Origin: Mycobacteriales bacterium
Lineage (GTDB): Bacteria; Actinomycetota; Actinomycetes; DATLTS01
Length of the DNA stretch: 64,000 bases
Reading direction: 5' to 3'
Assembly: GCA_035533475.1 (NCBI GenBank)
Contig: DATLTS010000015.1
Location: 44,164 to 108,163 of the forward strand
A model generated the notes under the pieces. The model was not told the origin of the DNA, made no database searches, and saw only the letters and a list, made by a program, of their open reading frames with translations. A program made the translations under genes and the position numbers. Shown here one piece after another: positions 17,823 through 25,862 of the stretch (position 1 is its first letter; each line of letters starts with the position of its first letter).

Positions 17823-18680
17823 GTGGACCTACCCGCCTTCGGCACCGGAGAGATGGACCGGGCGGCGAACCGTCGCGAGGATCAGGGGTGGTTGGCCGAA
17901 CGCTGGGCCGATCCGACGAGCCGGGTGCTGGTACTGGACGACGCCCTTCGCGTGACGGTCGAGGACACCCCGGACGGAGCCCGACTGGTGCTCAGCCCGC
18001 CGGTCGGCCTGGCGATGACGGCGCTGCTCGGTGTGGATGCCACCGGCGTGGCGTACTTCAGCGCCAGCGGCGATCCGCCGCGCCGGTTGGACACCCGGCT
18101 GGCCGGCCTGCGAGACGTCGCGACCTCGCTCGACGCCCGCGAGGCGCACCTGCTGGTCACCGCCGTCGCCCTGGCCAACTGGCACGCCAGCCATCCATGT
18201 TGCCCACGCTGCGGGGCGCCGACGATCGCGGCGGCGGCGGGCTTCGCCCGGCGGTGCCCGGCCGATGAGAGCCTGCACTTCCCGCGCACCGACCCGGCCG
18301 TGATCATGCTGGTGAGCGACGGGGATCGGCGCTGTCTACTCGGGCGACGGCCCGACTGGCCGCCGGGCCGGTTCTCCACGCTGGCCGGTTTCGTCGAACC
18401 GGGGGAGACCGCCGAGCAGGCGGTGGTCCGCGAGGTGCGCGAGGAGGTCGGCCTCGCGGTGCGCGACGTCCGCTACGCGGCGAGCCAGCCATGGCCGTTC
18501 CCGGCCAGCCTGATGCTCGGTTTCACCGCGATCGGTGCGGCCGAGCCGCCGGTGCTCGCCGATGCCGAACTCGAGGAAGCCGCCTGGTTCGACCGTGCGC
18601 AGTTGCTGGGCGGGGAGGTGCAGCTTCCGCCGCCGATCTCGATCGCCCGCCGGCTGATCGACGGCTGGCTGCGGCCGTGA
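17823..18680 (+). CDS. nudC: NudC: NAD(+) diphosphatase / RNA decapping Nudix hydrolase
   Basis: A 285-residue Nudix enzyme hydrolysing NADH to NMNH and AMP and, in studied homologues, removing NAD caps from RNA. A zinc-ribbon remnant CCPRCG (125-131) with a third Cys in RRCPADESLHFPRTDPA is followed by the Nudix box GFVEPGETAEQAVVREVREEVG (about 189-210, with the REVREE core) and the NADH-specific SQPWPFP motif (221-227). A TAGGCT -10-like hexamer ends eight bases before the GTG, and no ribosome site is visible, so a leaderless transcript from within the adnB-nudC gap is possible. Confidence 0.93.
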   Translation: MDLPAFGTGEMDRAANRREDQGWLAERWADPTSRVLVLDDALRVTVEDTPDGARLVLSPPVGLAMTALLGVDATGVAYFSASGDPPRRLDTRLAGLRDVATSLDAREAHLLVTAVALANWHASHPCCPRCGAPTIAAAAGFARRCPADESLHFPRTDPAVIMLVSDGDRRCLLGRRPDWPPGRFSTLAGFVEPGETAEQAVVREVREEVGLAVRDVRYAASQPWPFPASLMLGFTAIGAAEPPVLADAELEEAAWFDRAQLLGGEVQLPPPISIARRLIDGWLRP

Positions 18681-18692
18681 TCGGGTGGCGGA

Positions 18693-18935
18693 TCAGCCGC
18701 GCAGGGCCGCGGTGAGCTCGGTGACGCTCGGGTTGCTCAGCGCGGTCCCGTCCGGAAGGAGCACCGTCGGCACGGTCTGGTTGCCGCCGTTGACCGACAT
18801 GACGAACTCGGCGGCATTTGGATCACGGTCGATGTCGACCTCCGCGAACGAGATCCCGGCCCGCTCCAGGTGCCGCTTGAGCCGGGTGCAGTACCCGCAC
18901 CACGGCGTGCTGTAGAGCGTCAGCTGGCCGGACAC
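18693..18935 (-). CDS. mrx1: Mycoredoxin (glutaredoxin-fold, Mrx1 type)
   Basis: 80 residues: QLTLYSTPWCGYCTRLKRHL, with the CGYC redox site at about 11-14 and the cis-Pro segment NQTVPTVLLPDG. These are hallmarks of mycoredoxin-1 (Rv3198A), which reduces mycothiol mixed disulfides, implying the host makes mycothiol. I place the start at GTG 18935 with GGAGG five bases before it; the much longer open frame upstream runs antisense through uvrD2 and is not a gene. It is convergent with nudC and divergent from uvrD2. Confidence 0.9.
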   Translation of the reverse strand: MSGQLTLYSTPWCGYCTRLKRHLERAGISFAEVDIDRDPNAAEFVMSVNGGNQTVPTVLLPDGTALSNPSVTELTAALRG

Positions 18936-19016
18936 CGAACCTCCATCAGGAAAGACTGCCGTGGTCAACACCGTGGGGCCCGTGGTCGTTCCCCGCGGAC
19001 TGGCAGGATGCCCGTA

Positions 19017-21059
19017 ATGACCCCCGAGGACGTGCTCGCCGCGCTGGACCCCGAGCAGCGGACGGCCGTCGAGGCGATCCGCGGGCCGGTCTGCATCCTC
19101 GCCGGCGCCGGAACCGGGAAGACCCGGACGATCACCCACCGGATCGCCTACGGGGCGCTGATCGGGGCCGCACCCGCCGAACAGGTCCTCGCGGTTACCT
19201 TCACCACCCGGGCGGCGAGTGAACTGCGCACCCGGCTGCGCGGCCTCGGGGTCGGCCAGGTCGCCGCCCGGACCTTCCACGCCGCCGCCCTCGCACAGCT
19301 CAAGTACTTCTGGCCACGAATCGTCGGCGGTGGTTTCCCGGAGATCGTCGAGAGCAAGCTGAGGCTCGTCGGGGCTGCGGCCGCGCGGGCGCGGGTGACA
19401 CCCGGCAGTGCCGAGCTCAAGGACCTGGCCGCGGAAATCGAGTGGGCGAAATCCACGCTTTCCGGTCCGGACGGGTACCCGGCGGCGGCCGCTGCCGCCC
19501 GCCGGAGCCCGCCGCTGCCCGCCCCCAAGGTGGCCGAGGTCTACACCGCCTACGAAGCGCTCAAGGGCGAACGCGGGCTGCTCGACTTCGAGGATCTGCT
19601 GCTCGTCACGGCGGTCGCCCTGGAGGATCACGGGGACGTCGCGGCGGAGGTCCGAGCCCGCTACCGGTACTTCGTCGTCGATGAATACCAGGACGTCACC
19701 CCGGTACAGCAGCGTCTGCTCAACGCCTGGCTCGGTGGTCGCGAGGAGCTCTGCGTGGTCGGCGACGCGAGCCAGACCATCTACTCCTTCACCGGGGCGT
19801 CGGCCAACCACCTGCTGGATTTCCCGCGGCGCCATCCCCAGGCAACCGTCGTGCGGTTGGTCCGCGACTACCGGTCGACGCCGCAGGTCGTCAGCCTCGC
19901 CCGGTCGGTGCTCGCGGACGCGCCGAGCCGCCTCGAGCTCGTCGCGCAGCGGCCGGCCGGCGCCGCACCCGTGTTCCGAGAGTTCGCGGACGAGCCCGCC
20001 GAGGCCGAGGGGGTGGCCCGCCGCTGTCGGGAGTTGATCGACGCCGGAACGCGACCCGACGAGATTGCGGTGCTCTATCGGATCAACGCGCAGTCGGCCG
20101 CGTACGAAGCCGCGCTCGCCGGGCACGGCATCGCGTATCTGGTCCGCGGGGGTGAGCGCTTCTTCGACCGACCGGAGATCCGCCAGGCGATCGGCCTGCT
20201 CCGCGGCGCGGCTCGGTCTGACGGCGGCGGGGGGGACCTGGTGGCCGGGGTGAGCGATGTTCTCAGCGCGACCGGCTGGACAGCCACGGCACCGGACGGT
20301 CCCGGTGCGGTCCGTGAACGCTGGGAGTCGGTTCGGGCCCTGCTCGGCCTGGCCGAAGAGCTGGCGGCCGGGAACCCGCGGGCCGACCTGGCTGACCTCG
20401 TCGCCGAACTTGCCGAGCGCACCGCCGCCCAACATCCGCCGATCGTCGCGGGGGTCACCCTGGGCTCGCTGCACTCCGCGAAAGGCCTCGAATGGGATGC
20501 GGTCTTCCTCGTCGGGCTGGTCGACGGGGTGCTACCCATCACCTACGCGGTGACCGAGGAACAGATCGCCGAGGAGCGCCGGCTGCTCTACGTCGGCATC
20601 ACCCGGGCCCGACAGCACATCTGGCTGTCCTGGGCCGGTTCACGAGTCCCGGGCGGTCGCCGGGGGCGGTCCCCGAGTCGGTTCCTGGACGGCCTGACTC
20701 CTGGCGGCACCGGACCGCCGGTCGGCCGGCCCGGACGTGGTCCGCGTCCCGGACCGGTGATGTGCCGGGTGTGCGGGAAGCCGGTACGGGCGCCGGTCGA
20801 GCGCACGCTCGGTCGCTGTGCCGGCTGCCCCGGCAGCCTGGACGAGGGGCTGTTCGACCGGTTGAAGGCCTGGCGTCTCGACGCGGCCCGGACCCTGGGC
20901 CAGCCGGCCTACTGCGTGTTCACCGACGCGACCCTCACCGCGATCGCCGAACAGAAGCCGGCGACGACGGAGGCGCTCGAGGCGATCCCGGGGGTCGGCG
21001 CGACCAAGCTCACCAAGTTCGGGCCGGCGGTTCTCGACCTCGTCGCTGCCGCAGGCTGA
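19017..21059 (+). CDS. uvrD2: UvrD2: superfamily 1A helicase with HRDC domain
   Basis: 680 residues. The motor has GAGTGKTRT (Walker A, about 30-38), TFTTRAASELR, VVDEYQDVTPVQ, VGDASQTIYSFTGA, SLHSAKGLEWDAVFLVG and LYVGITRAR. After about residue 570 come a paired-Cys zinc motif (CRVCG and CAGCPGS) and a C-terminal HRDC domain ending GVGATKLTKFGPAVLDLV, the exact layout of mycobacterial UvrD2. I chose ATG 19017 because the AGG at 19005-19007 is nine bases upstream; ATG 19008 abuts it. Role: 3'-5' unwinding in DNA repair, with UvrD2 essential in mycobacteria. Confidence 0.93.
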   Translation: MTPEDVLAALDPEQRTAVEAIRGPVCILAGAGTGKTRTITHRIAYGALIGAAPAEQVLAVTFTTRAASELRTRLRGLGVGQVAARTFHAAALAQLKYFWPRIVGGGFPEIVESKLRLVGAAAARARVTPGSAELKDLAAEIEWAKSTLSGPDGYPAAAAAARRSPPLPAPKVAEVYTAYEALKGERGLLDFEDLLLVTAVALEDHGDVAAEVRARYRYFVVDEYQDVTPVQQRLLNAWLGGREELCVVGDASQTIYSFTGASANHLLDFPRRHPQATVVRLVRDYRSTPQVVSLARSVLADAPSRLELVAQRPAGAAPVFREFADEPAEAEGVARRCRELIDAGTRPDEIAVLYRINAQSAAYEAALAGHGIAYLVRGGERFFDRPEIRQAIGLLRGAARSDGGGGDLVAGVSDVLSATGWTATAPDGPGAVRERWESVRALLGLAEELAAGNPRADLADLVAELAERTAAQHPPIVAGVTLGSLHSAKGLEWDAVFLVGLVDGVLPITYAVTEEQIAEERRLLYVGITRARQHIWLSWAGSRVPGGRRGRSPSRFLDGLTPGGTGPPVGRPGRGPRPGPVMCRVCGKPVRAPVERTLGRCAGCPGSLDEGLFDRLKAWRLDAARTLGQPAYCVFTDATLTAIAEQKPATTEALEAIPGVGATKLTKFGPAVLDLVAAAG

Positions 21060-21062
21060 GCG

Positions 21063-21917
21063 ATGACGGCCGCCCTGGATGCATTGGTCGCGTTGCTCGA
21101 TCTCGAGCAGATCGAGCTCGACATCTTCCGCGGCACGGGGCCCGCGGAGGCCCGGCCGCGGGTCTTCGGGGGCCAGGTGGCGGGGCAGGCCCTGGTTGCG
21201 GCCGGTCGTACCGTGCCGGCCGACCGACCGGTGCATTCCCTGCACGCCTACTTCCTGCGCCCCGGCGATCCGGCGACCCCGATCGTCTACGAGGTCGACC
21301 GGCTGCGTGACGGCCGGTCCTTCACGACCCGGCGGGTGGTGGCGGTCCAGCACGGCCAGCCGATCTTCAACCTCTCCGCGTCGTTCCACCATCACGAGCC
21401 GGGGATCGAGCACCAGGTGAAGATGCCGACCGTGGCAGACCCGGAGACGTTGCCGACCATGCGTGAGCGCCTCGCGCCCTACCGGGACCGTTTCCCCACC
21501 TGGTGGGACCGACCGCGCCCGATCGACATCCGTTACGTCGGTCAACCGCCCTGGGCCCCCCGCTCCGCCGACGACCGGGAGCCGGTCAGCCAGGTCTGGA
21601 TGCGGGCCGACGGGACGTTGCCCGACAACCCGCTGCTGCACGTCTGCGCCGTGACCTACGCGAGCGATATGACGCTGCTCGACTCGGCGCTCATCGCGCA
21701 CGGGCTGTCGCTGGACCAACCCAACGTTCAGGTGGCCAGTCTCGACCACGCGATGTGGTTCCATCGCCCGTTCCGGGCCGATGACTGGCTGCTCTACTCG
21801 CAGTCGTCGCCGTCCGCGTCCGGCGCGCGCGGGCTGGCGCAGGGTCAGTTGTTTGCCAGAGACGGTCGGCTCGTCGTCTCGGTGGTGCAGGAGGGGCTGC
21901 TCCGGGTCACGGGATGA
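21063..21917 (+). CDS. tesB: Acyl-CoA thioesterase II (TesB family)
   Basis: A 284-residue double hotdog-fold thioesterase. It shows RVFGGQVAGQALVAAGRTV, VHSLHAYFLRPGD and RDGRSFTTRRVVAVQ in the first hotdog, then LDHAMWFHRPFRADDWLLYSQ and the GLAQGQLFARDGRLVVSVVQEG finish of the second. These are TesB hallmarks, with the Asp/Gln catalytic layout. Starts four bases after uvrD2, so probably co-transcribed. Expected to release free fatty acids from medium- and long-chain acyl-CoA. Confidence 0.92.
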   Translation: MTAALDALVALLDLEQIELDIFRGTGPAEARPRVFGGQVAGQALVAAGRTVPADRPVHSLHAYFLRPGDPATPIVYEVDRLRDGRSFTTRRVVAVQHGQPIFNLSASFHHHEPGIEHQVKMPTVADPETLPTMRERLAPYRDRFPTWWDRPRPIDIRYVGQPPWAPRSADDREPVSQVWMRADGTLPDNPLLHVCAVTYASDMTLLDSALIAHGLSLDQPNVQVASLDHAMWFHRPFRADDWLLYSQSSPSASGARGLAQGQLFARDGRLVVSVVQEGLLRVTG

Positions 21918-21940
21918 TCACGACTTGCTGCGGGACCGGG

Positions 21941-21984
21941 TAATTCCATTGCCGGACACGGGTGGCGACGGCTACCCTGCGGGC
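21941..21984 (+). promoter_or_regulatory. Predicted whiB7 promoter with AT-rich WhiB7 recognition block
   Basis: TTGCCG (21949-21954) and TACCCT (21973-21978), 18 bases apart, form a sigma-A-like promoter. Immediately upstream lies TAATTCCA, an AT-rich block in a GC-rich genome. WhiB7-activated promoters are known to carry an AT-rich stretch abutting the -35, bound by the AT-hook. Transcription would start near 21985, leaving a leader of about 320 nucleotides. Confidence 0.6.
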
Positions 21985-22026
21985 GATATCCGGGTGATCC
22001 CGATCAGGAGCGACGGAGGTGACGGA

Positions 22027-22206
22027 ATGCGGCTGAGCATCACGCCGACGGCGTCCGCACCTGGCGTCGCGCCGGCCGTTGCGCCCCACTGGGTCTTCGA
22101 TCCGGCAGGGGCACTCGGCATGTCGGGCATCGGGAAGGCGCGGCTCAGCGCCAACCGCAATGCCGACGCCCAGCCGGCTCCGTGCCCCTCGAGGCCGCCG
22201 ATCTGA
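22027..22206 (+). CDS. Candidate upstream ORF in the whiB7 leader
   Basis: A 59-codon frame starting MRLSITPTASAPGVAPAV with a strong GGAGG seven bases before its ATG. It shows no protein-family character and is Pro/Ala-rich. Its stop (TGA 22204-22206) falls inside the first arm of an RNA structure that competes with the whiB7 attenuator, which is the arrangement expected for a regulatory leader peptide whose translation reports ribosome function. The peptide itself probably has no separate job. Confidence 0.55.
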   Translation: MRLSITPTASAPGVAPAVAPHWVFDPAGALGMSGIGKARLSANRNADAQPAPCPSRPPI

Positions 22207-22272
22207 CAGCGATGTCACGACCGGCACCTCGAGGCCGCGGAACCCGTCCGGGATCCGCGGCCTTCGTTTTTG
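22187..22272 (+). promoter_or_regulatory. whiB7 attenuator: mutually exclusive antiterminator and terminator
   Basis: Terminator: AGGCCGCGGA (22232-22241) pairs with TCCGCGGCCT (22254-22263), with CCCG-TC-CGGG nested in the loop and TTCGTTTTT following. Antiterminator: CCTCGAGG at 22187-22194 can pair with an identical self-complementary CCTCGAGG at 22227-22234, enclosing GCCG/CGGC and TGACA-GCGA-TGTCA helices. The second CCTCGAGG shares bases 22232-22234 with the terminator arm, so only one structure can form at a time. A ribosome finishing the uORF at 22206 would cover the first CCTCGAGG and favour termination. Confidence 0.75.
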
Positions 22273-22304
22273 TCCGATACCAGGTCCACGAGGAGGTGGC
22301 ACCG

Positions 22305-22574
22305 ATGCAGGACACCGCGTTCGACGTTGTCGCCGAGCCGGCTCTTCCCTGCTGGGACGTCGACCCCGATCTGTTTTTCGCCGAGTCCCCGGCTGACGTC
22401 GAGTTCGCCAAGGCGGTGTGTGGCGACTGCCCGTTGCGTCCGGCATGTCTGGCCGGGGCCCTCGAGCGGCGTGAGCCGTGGGGGGTCTGGGGGGGCGAGC
22501 TGCTCGTCGGCGGCGTTGTCGTCGCGCGCAAGCGACCGCGCGGGCGGCCACGCAAGAACGACGTGGCCGCGTGA
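22305..22574 (+). CDS. whiB7: WhiB7 transcriptional regulator of intrinsic antibiotic resistance
   Basis: 89 residues with four Fe-S cluster cysteines (Cys16, Cys39, Cys42, Cys48), the WhiB turn GVWGG (60-64) and a C-terminal AT-hook RGRPRK (79-84) preceded by KRP. The AT-hook is specific to the WhiB7/WblC subfamily. WhiB7 binds the primary sigma factor and activates efflux, ribosome-protection and modifying-enzyme genes on exposure to ribosome-targeting antibiotics. AGGAGGTGG precedes the ATG. The neighbourhood (uvrD2 upstream) matches mycobacteria. Expression is likely set by the attenuator and AT-rich promoter described above. Confidence 0.95.
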   Translation: MQDTAFDVVAEPALPCWDVDPDLFFAESPADVEFAKAVCGDCPLRPACLAGALERREPWGVWGGELLVGGVVVARKRPRGRPRKNDVAA

Positions 22575-22614
22575 CCTGACCTCTCCCCGCCCCGCACGGC
22601 GGGGAGAGGTCAGG
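22575..22614. terminator. 17-bp perfect inverted repeat after whiB7
   Basis: CCTGACCTCTCCCCGCC pairs perfectly with GGCGGGGAGAGGTCAGG around a six-base loop, starting at the first base after the whiB7 stop codon. There is no T tract, which is usual for actinobacterial hairpin terminators. Confidence 0.8.
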
Positions 22615-22639
22615 CCCGAGGGCGCACTAGGGTCGCACC

Positions 22640-24115
22640 GTGCCGATGCCTGACCGAGACGTGTCCTCGGTCCGCGTGTCCGGCAGGTCTGCCAACCTCG
22701 AGCGGGCGGTCGAGGCGCTCTGCGCGGAGCAGTTGGCAGGCATCGTCGATCTGGTCGCATACCCCGAGCCTGGGGCGGTCGTCGTCGCCAACTCCGATGG
22801 CGCCAGCCGGCTGTTCCCGGACGGCACCGTGGCCGAGCGGCTCTGGGGCGCCGATCCCGTGGCCGCCCAGGACCCGCTGGCCTTCGCCACGATCGAGGGC
22901 GAGCGGGCCGATCCGTCGCCGCCGAATTCCCGCAACTCCTACCCGCATGCGGCGGTCCGGCTGCATTCGCTGTTCGCCGACCCGCGCGCGCCGGACATCG
23001 CGGTCGTGCATACCGGGCGCCATTTCTGGCCCGAGCGCGGCGGTCACCTCGGCGAGCACGGGTCCCTCGGGGTCGTGCAGTCTCGGGCGCCGCTGCTGCT
23101 GTCCGGCCCGGGCATCGCGGGGCGCGGTCTGCTTTCCAGGGCAGCCAGGGTGGTCGACATCGCCCCCACCATGGCCTGGCTGTCCGGCGTCGATCTGGAC
23201 CGGCTCAGCGAGCTGGACGGATCGGCTCTGGTTGACCTTGCCGAGCGTGGCGCCCCGCGGGTCGTCGGATTGCTATGGGATGGCGCCAACAGCAACAGCC
23301 TGCTGGAGTTGGCCGGCTCCGGGGAATTGCCCGCGGTCGCCCGCTTGCTCGAGTCTGGATGCGCGCTCGCCGGCGGCGCGGTCGCCGAGTTTCCGAGCGT
23401 GACCCTGGTCAACCACACGTCGGCACTTACCGGCGTCGGCCCTGGCCGGCACGGCATCGTGCACAACGCCTACTTCGACCGGGCACTCGACGAGCGCGTG
23501 GTACCGAACGATTCCGGAAACTGGCATCGCGCGATGGACTGGCTACGGCCCGGCGTGAGCACTGTTTTCGAGTGGGTCGACGGGCCGACCGCCTGCGTGA
23601 ACGACCCGGTGGATCGGGGCGCCGACTATTCGACATTCGGTCTGATCCGCGACAGTCGGGAGTCCGGTGGGGCGAACGCCTTCCGCTCCTCCCTACCCGA
23701 CCCGAGGGAGGACCGGCACGCGACGCAGGAGTTCGTCGCCGACGGTGACTACGCATGGTCGACCCAGGTGGACGCAGCCGGGCTGTCTCAGATGCTCGGG
23801 CTGTGGGCCACGTTTGCGGCGGCGCCGCGGCTGACCTGGTGGAACACGACCCTCACCGACACCGGGCACCACAACGGTGGCCCGCATTCCCGGTCGGCGC
23901 ACGCCGCGCTGCGCGATGCCGACCGTCGGCTCGGTGCGTTCCTCGACCACCTGGACAGGGTCGGCGGCATGGACGACACCGTGTTCCTGCTCACCGCGGA
24001 TCACGGCTCGGAGGGCGCCGACCCGTCCTGCCGCGGTGACTGGGACGAGGCGCTTCGGGAGGCCGGCATCGCGTTCCGCGACGAGGCCTACGGCTTCCTC
24101 TACCTGGGGGTCTGA
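22640..24115 (+). CDS. Alkaline-phosphatase superfamily phosphodiesterase, unusual domain order
   Basis: A 491-residue protein of the type I phosphodiesterase/nucleotide pyrophosphatase group. Residues about 210-491 hold a recognisable core: VVGLLWDGANSNSLLEL, SVTLVNHTSALTGVGPGRHGIVHN and later the metal site LLTADHGSEG. Residues about 1-200 look like the closing part of the same fold (HTGRHFWPERGGHLGEHGSL, PLLLSGPGI, VVDIAPTMAWLSGV), placed before the core rather than after it. GTG 22640 has AGGG upstream; ATG 22646 is an alternative. No signal peptide. Substrate unknown. Confidence 0.75.
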   Translation: MPMPDRDVSSVRVSGRSANLERAVEALCAEQLAGIVDLVAYPEPGAVVVANSDGASRLFPDGTVAERLWGADPVAAQDPLAFATIEGERADPSPPNSRNSYPHAAVRLHSLFADPRAPDIAVVHTGRHFWPERGGHLGEHGSLGVVQSRAPLLLSGPGIAGRGLLSRAARVVDIAPTMAWLSGVDLDRLSELDGSALVDLAERGAPRVVGLLWDGANSNSLLELAGSGELPAVARLLESGCALAGGAVAEFPSVTLVNHTSALTGVGPGRHGIVHNAYFDRALDERVVPNDSGNWHRAMDWLRPGVSTVFEWVDGPTACVNDPVDRGADYSTFGLIRDSRESGGANAFRSSLPDPREDRHATQEFVADGDYAWSTQVDAAGLSQMLGLWATFAAAPRLTWWNTTLTDTGHHNGGPHSRSAHAALRDADRRLGAFLDHLDRVGGMDDTVFLLTADHGSEGADPSCRGDWDEALREAGIAFRDEAYGFLYLGV

Positions 24116-24193
24116 CGGGCGCTCGTTTCGGCCGGATCTGTCTTCTGACCTGGGCTTTTCCTTGATCCGCAGGTGTCCGAACGACACCGCTGT

Positions 24194-24217
24194 AGTCCGC
24201 AATTTCGCGGACTTTCT
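24194..24217 (+). terminator. Probable intrinsic terminator
   Basis: AGTCCGC and GCGGACT form a seven-base stem with AATTTC as loop, followed by TTTCTG, about 80 bases after the phosphodiesterase gene. The adjoining gap to the next gene shows nothing else. Confidence 0.6.
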
Positions 24218-24351
24218 GCTGACTGACCAAGATCATCGAGGCGCACGGGCCCAATCTGCTCGTCCCTGCAGATGCGCCACCGCCCCTGGCCGGGGTTGTG
24301 TTCATCGACGTGGAGGTCTGCGCCCAATGCGGGCTGGGGGATGCTGATCGC

Positions 24352-25083
24352 GTGGACGTGGAGACGCCGGCCGATTGCCCATTCGCGCTGCGGCGTGCCG
24401 CCATGTGGCAGCGGTGGGAGTCATTGACCTTCCTGCATTGGCGCTATCCGGCCGGTGTAGTGCAGCAGTTGCTCCCGGCTGAGCTGACTGTGGAGGAGCA
24501 TGGGTCCGCTGCCTGGGTCGGACTCGTCCCGTTCACGATGACTGTGTCGTTGCCACACGTGTCTGCTCCGCCGTGGCTTGGGAGATTCGCGGAGACCAAC
24601 GTCCGAACGTATGTGCGTGATTCCGCGGGTCGATCTGGGGTCTGGTTCTTCTCGTTGGACGCTGCTCGACTGGCCGCGGTCGTTGTCGCTCGAACCGCGT
24701 TCCGATTGCCCTACTTCTGGTCGTCTATGAGTGTTGGGCGCGATGCTGACATCGTCGAGTACGCCATGCGACGGCGAGCGCCTGGATCATCGGCGGAGTC
24801 GAAGGTGGTCCTTCGTGTGGGGAAGGCGTACGCGAGTCATGAGCTCGGTGCCCTTGACCATTTCTTGACAGCGCGGTACCGGGTCTTTTCGAAGGGTCGA
24901 AAGAAGTTGCGGTTCGTCGAAGCAGAACACCGATCGTGGCCTCTTCGTCGCGGAGAGGTGATCGCGCTGCAGGACTCGCTCATCACATCCGCGGGACTGC
25001 CTGTGCCGAGTGGCGACCCCGTCGTGCACTTCTCGGACGGCGTCAAAGTGCGTCTCGGGCTGCCTCAACGGGTGTCCCGCTGA
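24352..25083 (+). CDS. DUF2071 (YqjF-like) family protein
   Basis: About 243 residues. The strings LTFLHWRYPAGVVQQLLPAEL, AAWVGLVPFTM, APPWLGRFAETNVRTYVRD and GVWFFSLDAARLAAVVVAR are diagnostic of the DUF2071/YqjF family, which has no established function. The start is uncertain: GTG 24352 with GGGGG upstream, GTG 24358, or ATG 24403, which would place the protein at MWQRWESLTF as in many relatives. The gene has visibly lower GC and more T-ending codons than its neighbours, suggesting later acquisition. Confidence 0.8.
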   Translation: MDVETPADCPFALRRAAMWQRWESLTFLHWRYPAGVVQQLLPAELTVEEHGSAAWVGLVPFTMTVSLPHVSAPPWLGRFAETNVRTYVRDSAGRSGVWFFSLDAARLAAVVVARTAFRLPYFWSSMSVGRDADIVEYAMRRRAPGSSAESKVVLRVGKAYASHELGALDHFLTARYRVFSKGRKKLRFVEAEHRSWPLRRGEVIALQDSLITSAGLPVPSGDPVVHFSDGVKVRLGLPQRVSR

Positions 25084-25264
25084 TTCCCCGACTGCCGAAA
25101 CCGTGAACGTCCCGTGGCGTGGCGTGGTGGGGTCTGGGGTAGCGAGACGTGCTGCTTCTTCGCCTCCGCCGACAACAGCCCAACTGTTCCGACCATGGAT
25201 GCCGCAAGCTGATCACGGCCAAACCCTGTCAGGCGCGCCCTTGCCGGCGCGTAGCCTAGCCCAG

Positions 25265-25645
25265 GTGAGGGGACTGTTGGTTTTCGACGGAGACTGCGCC
25301 TTCTGTACTAGCGCGGTGGCCTTCTCGCATCGCTGGGTGAACACTGACACCGAGGCGGTCCCGTGGCAGCTGGCAGACCTTGCCTCGTTCGGTCTCAGCC
25401 AGCAGAGTTGTGCGCAGGCCGTGCAATACCGAGATCGCGGAGGACGATGGTCATCGGCCGGCCGAGCAGTTACGGCACTATTGCGAGACGCCCGAGCGCC
25501 CTGGTCCTGGCTCGGCCGGCTCGCGGCGTTACCCGGCCTGGTCTGGGTCGTCGATCGCAGCTATGCCTTCGTCGCGAACAACCGGTACAGGCTCCCGGGA
25601 GGTACTCCGGCCTGCCGGCTGCCGGAAGCTCCGCCCAGCCCGTAG
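25265..25645 (+). CDS. DCC family thiol-disulfide oxidoreductase-like protein (DUF393)
   Basis: 126 residues. The N-terminal GLLVFDGDCAFCTSAVAF contains the DxxCxxC motif that names the DCC family, and the rest (LRDARAPWSWLGRLAALPGLVWVVDRSYAFVANNRYRL) follows the family pattern of a terminal helix region. DCC proteins are predicted thioredoxin-fold oxidoreductases; substrates are unknown. The GTG 25265 start has only a weak ribosome site. The gene lies in the lower-GC patch with DUF2071. Confidence 0.8.
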   Translation: MRGLLVFDGDCAFCTSAVAFSHRWVNTDTEAVPWQLADLASFGLSQQSCAQAVQYRDRGGRWSSAGRAVTALLRDARAPWSWLGRLAALPGLVWVVDRSYAFVANNRYRLPGGTPACRLPEAPPSP

Positions 25646-25862
25646 TTCAGTAATGGCAGAGCCGTCGGTTCTCCGAACAGCAGCAGTGGGGGACGTTCGC
25701 GGGATGCCAGGTTGCTAGTGCGGCGCCTCCAGGTACAGCCGAGGCGCCGCGATGGGCGGGCGATCACGGCAGCGAGCCGTAGTCGACGAACTAGCCGGCT
25801 CCGGTGTCGGCTGAGTGCCGATCGCCGAGGTTCTCGCAGGTGATCCCGGGCGGGTGGATCGT

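Noticed and set aside
18936..20474. Long minus-strand frame upstream of mycoredoxin through uvrD2
   Set aside because: Complement of a gene with strong UvrD motifs; the sequence is Gly/Arg/Asp-rich without family character, and mycoredoxin has its own ribosome site at 18935.
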